The notes beneath the pieces are model-generated. The model ran no database searches, was not told the DNA's origin, and saw only the letters and a list, made by a program, of their open reading frames with translations. Source: Druceiella hillmani (lineage: Eukaryota > Arthropoda > Insecta > Lepidoptera > Hepialidae). From it: a DNA stretch of 64,000 nt. How positions within the stretch are numbered: position 1 is the first letter of the stretch; every line of letters starts with the position of its first letter. The stretch lies in the NCBI GenBank assembly GCA_039881145.1, contig JAYKKI010000032.1, positions 12,790,501-12,854,500 of the forward strand. Direction: 5' to 3'. Made by a program: the position numbers and the translations under genes. Shown piece by piece: positions 55,572-64,000 of the stretch.

Positions 55572-56379
55572 ATCTCCATGACACAGCCACACCTCAATTT
55601 TTTTTTGAGACGTTTTGAGGAGAATTAGTAGCCGCTGCAACCTAATAGTATTAATACTCGAATGCTGATTAAGTCGAAGTGTGTTTAAATTTTACGCAGA
55701 AATTGTAATAATTTCTAAACCCCATCTAATTGAAATGAAAATTTTGTATATCAAGGAACAATTCAATTACATTTCTCGATGTCTCGCGGAGCTAATGAGT
55801 AGTTCCTCGAAAACGTCCTTTAAAATTGGAATCTCGATTTCTGTCTGGGTTGAAATTATTATTAGCACGCTTTGTGGAGGTTTAGGAATCCAATTATTTC
55901 AGAATTATATAGAATTTTGGTATATTACACTTTGTATCGTAAGTCCGTAAAAATCCTTTAATAAGGAATGAAGTGGTTTTATAATTTGTTGTGAAGTTTT
56001 TATATTGTTTTAGAAGTATTTAAATTTATATAGAGTAAGAAAAAGAACCACGGAATAAATATGTTTTTATACTCGATGATATTATCTTCATATATTACAA
56101 AATGGTAACGAGGTTGTCTGTATACGCCTTCCGAAGAGAACATTAGGTGGATTTTAATGAGAATTTGTAATTTTATGCTTTACCGTTAACTCTGTTAATT
56201 TTGATGGTCTGCAACAGAAATTGTCAAAGTTGTTACTTAATTCTACTACTGTTTAATTAATGAACATAGTTCTACTTACTTCATGGGCAGCGATATCTAT
56301 TTTTTAATAGTAATAATCGTAAATGTATAGTTTAATAATTCGGCACTAGAAACTATTAAAAAGAAACTAAATACCACCA
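55572..56379. other. Unassigned AT-rich DNA
   Basis: An 89-codon plus frame (55,681-55,950) has no recognisable features. Confidence 0.4.
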
Positions 56380-56590
56380 ATATTTACTTTATTGTTATAA
56401 AACATTCAAAAATACATATTAGTATAAAATTATGAGTATAAAACCCATAATTTATACCCATAATTTTCAAATTATAAACGTAAAAGCATTCATAAATACA
56501 TATTAGTAATTTATGTTTATAATATCAAAATTATCGGTATAAAACCCATAATTTATACCCATAATTTCGAAATTATAAACATAAAGTATT
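56380..56590. repeat. About 100-bp direct duplication
   Basis: 'ataaaacccataatttatac' at 56,439 and 56,539, with 'ataaatacatattagta' and 'aaattataaac' around each. Confidence 0.92.
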
Positions 56591-56869
56591 TGGAATCTGC
56601 TAAGAGTTATCAGTGTTATATCAGTATAAATTTTTATTAAATAAAATTTGCTATTGCTGTCTCGTGATAAATAAACGCTTTTAGCAATAATGTCATATTT
56701 TATTTAGATATTTTAATATGATCCACGTTCGTATATCAAAGGGTAACTGGAGCAAATATTTCGTAGAGTTATTTCGTGTTGAAAAATACTGAAGAGCTCT
56801 TAAAGTGCTTCGAGTCAGATATTTTGTAATATGCTCATCAGGATACTATTTCTAGAGTGAAAGGAAAAA

Positions 56870-57160
56870 GAAAACGGATATTTGCGTTCGCTCACAGTCG
56901 TAAGACCGAGTGGGTTTTGCGAAATTGATTATAGTGAAATAAAAATAGTTCTTAAATTCACCATTGTAGATTGACGATTTCGCGGAATGTCGCGAACCGT
57001 TTTGTTTTAGCTGTCAACGCCGCTGCAAAGAATTGGTTTTGGTTGAGTGCATTCGAACGTTTTTGACTTTCGAATTGGATTCTTGATTTGATTTTGTTTA
57101 ACGATCGACTTTCGATTTATTTGACGCGCCGAGGGCCATCAATCTCTTGGGACTGTGTGG
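56870..57160. promoter_or_regulatory. Higher-complexity island, possible promoter
   Basis: 'atttgcgttcgctcacagtc', 'tttcgcggaatgtcgcgaac', 'gtcaacgccgctgcaaag' and 'gacgcgccgagggccatc' stand out from AT-rich flanks. 'gcggaatgtcgcg' is a small dyad. No open frame of note. Confidence 0.22.
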
Positions 57161-57504
57161 GATCTGTTTTTAAATAAGATTACTAATAGATAAGTAAACC
57201 GATGTGTAAGGTGATGCATGGGTCACTACGTAACTAATCTTGTCATTCCTGTGTTGTACTCTTATAAATTATCTTTCGATTTATTCATAACAATCTCCTA
57301 GTGCTCAGAATTTGTGTACTTGAAACATTATGAATTTATTTTCTACCTCGTTCCAGATATTTATTGTATGCTACGTATATAGTTTTTTCAACCAAAACTT
57401 CTATGTTTTGGAATCGAATTGGAAATCGAACACAGCCACTGAAATAGGATATTCTCAAAAAAATCTATAAAAATATTGAACGATTCACTCATTTCTTGTA
57501 TTTT
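57161..57504. other. Unassigned AT-rich DNA
   Basis: Nothing recognisable. Confidence 0.4.
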
Positions 57505-57540
57505 TACTAGCTTTTGCCCGTAGCCTCGCTCTCGTGGAAA
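57505..57540 (-). mobile_element. End of a lepidopteran-type interspersed repeat
   Basis: 'tagcttttgcccgtagcctc' then 'gctctcgtgg' is one or two changes from the 'tagcttttgcccgcggcttcg' end seen at many moth and butterfly repeats. The body should extend to the right but is not recognisable. Confidence 0.5.
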
Positions 57541-58610
57541 TTATTATATTAGCGTTTTAGTTTTATTCCGGTGTAATATTGATAGTTAATGCTATTTATT
57601 ATTTTTTAATATTTATAAATACCTCGTTAAAGTACTCCTTCAAATACATTGTTGTTACAGATTAATTTTTTTCAACATACGTAACATTGGAAACTTTTAG
57701 AAAAAACTGGGTCTATTTATTATAAAATATATAAAGGACATGCAAGGATATGCAAGTGCAAATCTTTTGTAAAGCTATATGAGACTGATAACTCTATTAT
57801 AAATAATTTTAATGTAATAGCGACAATTTAGTTAATGTAAGCCCAAATGAGACGCAATATACAGATATTTCTCCGACCCACTCCACAAATATAGCGACAG
57901 GTCGATAACCTTACAATATACGTGTATTATAAACACTAAAAACTTTCTGGAATAAGTTCTCAATAGCATCAAATTCACCAAAAATCAATTGAGTTATTGT
58001 AGAATAGACAGAATGTCAAAAAACATTGCGTTTTACAAATGTACGAATAGGCGAATTTTAATATAATCATCTTCGAGCAAATATTCGAGTTAGATTCGAA
58101 ATTTAATTCCGTTTTCGTTAAAAATAGCACTTTGTTTACTAAAAATAACGTTAATTAAAAATACGCCCAAAATGTCAACGAGTCAAACTCGATCTCACGT
58201 ACCGATCTAAAAGTAAGTGTACACTTACAAAAATGTTGATTCAAGTCTATAAACCCCAAGAAACGAGTAATAATGTACAGTTGAGAAGAAAGCAAATTGA
58301 CAAAAGCAAATATTCACATATGAAATATTTATAGGTACTGTTAACGTATAATAAACAAAAGCGAACATCGTAACGATGAAACCGAAGCGCGTACAGAGTA
58401 AAGTGCAAGTAGAATAAATGGGCGTGATAGAAAGGACCAACGCCTTACGGGCCTTGACTGACGTTACGTTGCGAATAAAGTCAAATTCCTATAAGAATAT
58501 AAAATGTAGGGATCTACCTGTATTAAAGATGTGTAAAAGAGCGGAAGTGTTAAACATTTCAATTACTCGTACTGCGAAACTATATGCGGCTATATTTTGT
58601 GTGTGTATAT
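57541..58610. other. Unassigned AT-rich DNA
   Basis: Nothing recognisable beyond possible remains of the preceding repeat. Confidence 0.4.
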
Positions 58611-58626
58611 ATGTATATATAATATG

Positions 58627-58661
<35 letters not shown>

Positions 58662-58664
58662 CAT
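58611..58664. repeat. Compound (TA)n(CA)n microsatellite
   Basis: TATATG/TATA repeats pass directly into CACACA. Confidence 0.95.
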
Positions 58665-59294
58665 GATGAGAGTGTGTTACAAGACGATACGTCTATCGTC
58701 TTTAACGTGCACTGCAGACGAATAACTTTTGTAGGTAGGCTCCCGTCAATTGGCGACTTTTGCCGGACAAAATTGGTGGCTAACTTAATGCATATGTCAG
58801 GGGAGCGCGATATCGATTATCTCTTGTCTCTGTCAGCGCGTGTTTAGTCGTATATCCTATCCTCTTCTCTGTTAACACATTTTAATATTCTGGTTGGCTA
58901 GAGTCGTCCATATCACATTGTTTTTTTTTGTTATTAGATATCATATGTTTTATTTTTTCCTATTATTGTCGGCCGTCTGCATCGTGCAATTCGTCATTAC
59001 TACTTGTTTCACTTCTCTAGTGTGATCTCTAGTGTGTCTAAATGACGTAAAGGTATACATAGATAGGATAAAAGATACCTTAAGGCTTTATAGTATTTAT
59101 TGAATAGTATCTGGTTTAAAACTGTTGTTGCTGTTATAGTGTCAATATACATCAATTTATATTCAAGGTATAACAAATTTTAAAAAGAATGTTGAATAAA
59201 CAAGCTTTCGTAACAATTAGATAAGGAATTTAAAGATAGTTATATTATTTTTTTACAATAAATTAATAACACGGCAAAATTAAATCAATTATTG
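58665..59294. other. Unassigned; small GC-richer patch
   Basis: 58,735-58,850 is GC-richer ('cccgtcaattggcgactttt', 'gggagcgcgatatcgatt'); otherwise featureless. Confidence 0.3.
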
Positions 59295-59368
59295 CATACA
59301 CGTATTCGAAACTAAAACTTCACCCTTATTGGCCATCAGGTGAAGTTTAAGTTTCAGATACGTGTATG
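59295..59368. ncRNA. Candidate microRNA-like hairpin, 30-bp arms, 14-nt loop
   Basis: Left arm 59,295-59,324 and right arm 59,339-59,368 pair at 27 of 30 positions: an 11-bp outer block ('catacacgtat'), a two-base mismatch, six pairs, one mismatch, then ten pairs ('aaacttcacc' side). Loop of 14 nt. At 74 nt with interspersed mismatches and an open loop, this is the best fit in the window to an animal pre-microRNA. I do not recognise a known microRNA seed. The alternative is a short foldback element. Confidence 0.4.
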
Positions 59369-60177
59369 TTATTTCTTGATAATTAAAATAATTACGGAAT
59401 CATGTGTGGCTATTTGACATGAAATTAACCACTTTATTATTTATTAGAAAAAAGAACAGGCCGATAGAGTACCTCTATTAATTATACATAGTTACATATC
59501 GATTTCTTGGACCGAGTAATCACTAGCTCAATTGCAGTCGTTATGGAAATAACAAGTAATACCAACGACATTCTGGGTTCTGGTAGTTAACTATTAATTA
59601 TCGTGTCATGCGGCTTAGAGTACGTATTAGATTGGTGTCTTTAATTTGTATTATAGTCTTGTCACGGATAGTTACTGTTTCTTAGCTGACAGGCAGTTAC
59701 TCTATATGCGGTCGAATTTGGCCTGTGTTTAGAGTATCGTAAGTACGCGTAATTACAGTGTTTCGGCGGAGCTGTTATGTCACCCGATGTTAATTCACTT
59801 TGCATGTTGAAGAAATTCTTCGACGTTTACGGCTGGCTGATACCGATGAAATGTAGACTTTCCATTGTGTTTTAATATTTTCTTTTTCTTATTTTGAAAG
59901 ATAATCATTTCGAATATATTATTTTACACTGCCTTATTCGACTTTGCGCTTAGTTTGTAGTTTGCAAGTGGTATTTACAAATTCATTTTAATTAAACTTT
60001 GCTGAAAGTTTTACGGGAAAAAATGGGCCCATTTTAACTTCTGCTATTGTGATTTTTATCCGGGAATATTACTTCTATAATAATGCCATATTTCTTTAGT
60101 CCTCTCTTTATACTTAACTTTTTTTATTATATGATTTTACTTCACAAGATTTTATTAACTTGTTTTTATTTATTTTG
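59369..60177. other. Unassigned AT-rich DNA
   Basis: The last 60 bases may be the 3' untranslated tail of the LINE fragment that follows on the minus strand. Confidence 0.4.
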
Positions 60178-60432
60178 TTAAACGTCAACATAATCATCGT
60201 AGGCAGGAAGACGTCTATTATTGAACATAGGTTTTCCTCGTAGATTTCCACAAAGATCGATCCCATGTTGTTTGCATTCAGTGGGTTCCGTGATCTTTAC
60301 CAGACCATCTGTCCACCTAGCTAGGGGCCGTCCCATACGCACCCTGTCCACCTCGACAGGTATGCGGTCGCCACTCGAGAACATTTCTTCTCCAGGGGTC
60401 GTCGGTTCTGTACGTTTATATAACCTACTCAT
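60178..60432 (-). pseudogene. Non-LTR retrotransposon ORF2 C-terminal fragment
   Basis: The 84-codon minus frame has Val-Glu-Val-Asp-Arg-Val-Arg-Met-Gly-Arg-Pro-Leu-Ala-Arg-Trp-Thr-Asp (about residues 26-42) followed by Leu-Val-Lys-Ile, the GRP-x-RW-DD-l-k segment of insect LINEs after the reverse transcriptase. It ends Tyr-Asp-Asp-Tyr-Val-Asp-Val-stop, a worn poly-Asp tail. The middle part has lost the family's A-DR-W and EAY motifs through frame changes. No reverse transcriptase core is present, so it is a dead 5'-truncated copy. The overlapping 94-codon plus frame (60,221-60,505) is its antisense shadow. Confidence 0.6.
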
Positions 60433-62159
60433 TGCACCGTTTTATCCAGCCAATTTTACGAACGATATCTGTAAGCTTAGTTCTCCCAAGAATTCCTCTC
60501 ATTAGGGATCGTATCAAGATATAATTGGGTAACTTCGAGCATAACTTTTTTCATAGCTCTCTGAGTGACTTGGAGTCGATAAAATTTAATTTGCTTGTTT
60601 TAGTATTTTGGAAATTCAGTTATTAGGACTTATGAAGCGTTTTATATAGTTTGTGTAAAAGGTGCTTGGTTGAATTCTGACCTATGTTCTTTAAGAATTT
60701 GGCCGGATACACTTTAGTATGTCTTGAATATCTAGAATCCACTATTTTGAAGGTTTTGTAGTTTTAATGTCGAAGCATCTAAAATGTCAGCTTAAATATC
60801 TGACCATAGAACCAAGCTGACAAAATTGGTAGTATTACAAAACAAATTAAACCATTCTCTACATTATAGTATATATTGCACTACTGACACAAAGTCAATC
60901 AACCGAACTATGGTTAACTAGTTCAGTGCCGTTGTCTACCTTTATAAAGAATTCACTTTCTTTGACATATGTCGGTACATTGTCAAAATACTAAGTTCGT
61001 TCCAAAATGTTTGTTTACACTTAAAAAAATAGTTAAATTAAAACAAATAAAGGTAATTATAGGTAAATAAAATCAGTTAACTGTAAAGGTTTTTTTTCAT
61101 TAGTAGTATTTATGTGGTGTAGAGCATCTAAAAATCACGTACTGCACTGAACGTGTTAAAAAGAGATGGGATCAGTTTCCGCTCGGACTAAAAATATTTT
61201 CTGTTTTAATAAATTTTAATAAATACCTGTACTTTAAATTTAGTCATCACGAGGTATCATGTTTACGATAATTCGGAATTAGCATAAACTTTTAGTTCCA
61301 CTAAATTCATATTTAGAGAGTAACTGACGGCTTACCATAAACGGACCTTTCGGGTTGATATCGCCGGTCGAAATGTACCACAGAGTAATCGATACGCCGA
61401 TTTTTTCAATCTTTTCGCGTCGTTAAGTCGTTAAAGTTGGTATTTTAATATCTTAATATCATCGCTTTTGGATTGAAAATCAGCTAATACTTGCTGTCAG
61501 TGTTTATGGCACTTAGGTGATATCTGAATATAATAAAGCAAGTTGACGTTGGGGCCTTTTATACCTTTGATGAGTGTCCTTCGTGAGTTTTTTTCTAGTG
61601 TAGTTGCATCTTTTTTTAGTACAATCGCGTCTTGCTCTTTTTTGGCCGTATTTGGTGTAAATATTTGCAGTATACTTGATTTGTGATCGTATGTAATATT
61701 TTGCCCGTTTGTATATTTGTATCAATAATTAAGTTCCTTTAAAAAATTAAATCAGTTTCGCTACGTCTTGTAAAATAATACAGTTATGTATTTCTACACA
61801 TATCGAAAATTTTATTTGTATATTTAGTTCGACGAAACTAGCAAGTCTGTTGTAAGCTATTTTAATTGTCACTATAGCCTTTGCTCATAATTTCACTCGG
61901 CTAGGTTAATTTTGTAATAGCTACATTTTTATCCAGTGATAATGCTTAAATCTGAGAAGTACCATCTACTAGGATAATAGTAAATTGTATTTTAGCCGGA
62001 ATTTTAAGCTGAATTGTTGTAACGGTCTCGAAAATTTCTATTCACCAGTTCTTAGCCAGCACACACTTTTCTCAATGCAAAAGTGCTAAATGCAAACCTC
62101 CTCGAAAATATACAATCGGTACAAAAGGCAGCCCTTATGCTTTAATCTAAATCTCAAGC
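60433..62159. other. Unassigned AT-rich DNA
   Basis: No repeat or gene recognised. 61,330-61,420 is slightly GC-richer. A 70-codon Lys/Arg-rich minus frame (61,513-61,725) is unrecognised. Confidence 0.4.
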
Positions 62160-62220
62160 ATCATCTCATTGGAAATTACATTCAAATCGGTCCAGTAGTA
62201 CTTGCATGCTTAACAAAGAA
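62160..62220 (+). mobile_element. Retroelement-tail motif
   Basis: 'attcaaatcggtccagtagt' matches the conserved block of common insect LINE/SINE tails and the shorter occurrence at about 13,220. Confidence 0.4.
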
Positions 62221-62594
62221 AATTAAACATACTAGCAAATAGACAGAACTTTTACACACAAAATTTTCCGGGAATATTTATTGTACAAAACTCACCTCTT
62301 TTTACGACTTTATATATATTCAAGAATTGAAATATGTGCGTTTGTTTCTACTTCTTATAATAATAAATAAAGAACTATTCTTTCACATTATTTTTTGAGG
62401 ACAGTATCTTTATTAGAAATTATTATAATGACCAATTTTCTAATGGACAAAGCAGATCTTTGATCACGTATAGTAAAATAATTGAGAATACAAGTGAAAC
62501 TACAGAGTAAAAGCGATCTGCTCATTATAACTCCCACAGTTGTAATACATCGCCCAACCCACTAGTTCAATTTATTCATTCGAACAATGTATCG

Positions 62595-62642
62595 TGATAC
62601 GATACAATACAATATAATACAATACAATGCAACGCAACGCAG
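62595..62642. repeat. Pentanucleotide repeat (ATACA)n/(GCAAC)n
   Basis: 'gatacaatacaatataatac' passes into 'gcaacgcaacgcagcg'. Confidence 0.92.
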
Positions 62643-62974
62643 CGGGTAATGCAGTTTACGAGTAATTTCGCTATTGAAATCATTCACTCCTCTCTTTCGT
62701 GCAATCATGTAGAAGTTGCACAGGAATTGCGTGATGCTACACTCGGCTGGCTGCTATTGTTCCGCCTTTTTTGAGCAAGTTTCTTACGGAAGTATGGTTT
62801 TGAACGATTAAATTAATTATTAATATGATTGTTTGTATAAATGTCTTGGAAATTCTTTTTGGGTGTAACTTTTTTTGGCACGTTAGATAATGACATTTAA
62901 GTAAGCCTTAATGTATAGTATTCTTATGCCTTTGCTTGTATAAAATAGTGAGAAAAGTCATCTCTAGAATGATG
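62643..62974. other. Unassigned AT-rich DNA
   Basis: Nothing recognisable. Confidence 0.4.
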
Positions 62975-63100
62975 TCCTCGTTATCATAATCATAACGGCC
63001 TGATAGTTGTCCTTTTTGGGACATAGGCTTCTTCCGGTTTTTCCACTGTTGGTGGTTCTGCATTTTATGTCCATCGTATTGGGATTTTAATGGGAAGGTT
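62975..63100 (-). pseudogene. LINE 3' tail fragment
   Basis: On the minus strand Gln-Gln-Trp-Lys-Asn is followed in a shifted frame by Ala-Tyr-Val-Pro-Lys, the 'qW---eEAYv' ending of LINE ORF2. The plus strand shows 'gggacataggcttcttccgg', a signature often seen where such tails lie in reverse. Worn, about 120 bp. Confidence 0.45.
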
Positions 63101-64000
63101 ATAGCCATAATTACCACGACAGCTACGACGTGTTGGTGCTTGTAGTACCGTAACGGTCTAATGATATCGCTCTGTTGACGGATTTATCACCGAATGAAGA
63201 TTGGCAGGTTGCTGTCAGGACTAAGCACTTATTTAATGGCGGTGCTAACGCGCCATGTCATGAGGCTGTAACTGGAGATTGCGTTTATTTCTTAGAAATG
63301 CTTATACTAATAGCCTTATCGCCTCAGTTTGGATCAGCTTTACTTGATTGAAATATATGAAAGAAAATGTGATACATAGCATTTTTTTAAGTTAAATTTA
63401 TTTAGTCGTGGTCTCGTGTTAATGTATAAATACGCATTAACCTATATTATACTATTATTATGATAGAGTTGAGTGATAATATCACGGGGTAAATAGACCA
63501 ATTGTAATGAAAATACGAATAAATTTTTAAGAAATATTATTTACAATGCAATTTTTGAGGGCTTCCTGATGATGGAGCTGGAATATGGTGATAAAATACC
63601 TCTATAGTGAAGAGTAGATTCACCGAGTTTGAGTTGTCTTGATTAATCCTTTGGTCACAAATACTGACCACCAGGGTATGAGGCTCACTGAGTACTAGTT
63701 TCTCGTTTTTTTTTCAGAATGCGGATAGATACAAAAATTACTGATGAAAGACACAAATTGGCCGCTCTTTTCAAGCTTAATATTTCAGAAAGCTTTCAAT
63801 CAAGAACCTCTATTTTATTGTAAAAGGCATTTTAAATCATGCACAACTTCATTTACCACTTTTTGTTTACTTCATTTTGCCTCCACTTTTTAATTTAGGA
63901 TTAAAGTAATGAAATGTTTTTTTTTGCTGCTTTTCAGTTGAGATCGCTACTTATATAATTTCATGCGAATCGATTTAATCGGTTTTCAAATTCGTGTAAC
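63101..64000. other. Unassigned DNA
   Basis: Nothing recognisable to the end of the window. Confidence 0.4.

Noticed and set aside
60221..60505. A 94-codon plus-strand frame
   Set aside because: It overlaps antisense the LINE fragment at 60,178-60,432, whose GRP-x-RW-D motif is the real signal.

Overview
The window is strongly AT-rich animal DNA, most likely from an insect and probably Lepidoptera. That inference rests on decayed repeat tails of kinds common in moth and butterfly genomes (a degenerate 'agggttccgtac' block, a 'cgaagggcacagctaatg'-like tail, a 'tagcttttgcccgtagcctcg' end), piggyBac-like elements inserted at TTAA, and non-LTR retrotransposon 3' ends finishing in Glu-Ala-Tyr then poly-Asp. 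I see no intact protein-coding gene, rRNA or functional tRNA in 64 kb. Nearly all open frames longer than 60 codons lie in simple repeats, tandem arrays or mobile-element debris. The window reads as a gene desert or one large intron.

Layout: 1-3.5 kb microsatellite and LINE debris. 3.5-4.9 kb a 93-bp satellite. 5.2-6.4 kb a decayed LINE, an Alu-like-sized tRNA SINE and simple repeats. 7.6-8.05 kb a long-arm foldback element. 10.2-11.1 kb a 101-bp satellite followed by a hairpin. 12.4-15.1 kb short duplications and a 115-bp satellite. 16.8-17.1 kb a complete non-autonomous hAT element with an 8-bp target duplication. 20.4-22.2 kb further duplications. 25.2-26.1 kb an element carrying a 12-unit 40-bp minisatellite; its relatives are at 27.1 and 35.8 kb. 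27.5-28.15 and 37.3-38.5 kb two piggyBac-like non-autonomous elements in opposite orientation that carry an acidic mini-ORF. 31.6-32.3 kb a 180-bp array. 40.9-44.1 kb a 166-bp satellite of about 19 units with mixed dimer structure. 46-64 kb piggyBac and LINE fragments, a dispersed repeat also found at 18.4 kb, and several hairpins.

Between the repeats are islands of higher GC and complexity (about 3.0, 7.0, 21.2, 26.4-27.0, 28.7-29.2, 34.2, 36.9, 47.0-47.5, 49.4 and 56.9 kb). They are the best places to look for regulatory elements or untranslated exons. Two of them, 34.2 and 36.9 kb, are related to each other. Nine compact hairpins are scattered through the window; the one at 59,295-59,368 has the most microRNA-precursor-like shape. 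No gene pathway can be described here: the interacting parts are mobile elements, satellites and possible control regions.
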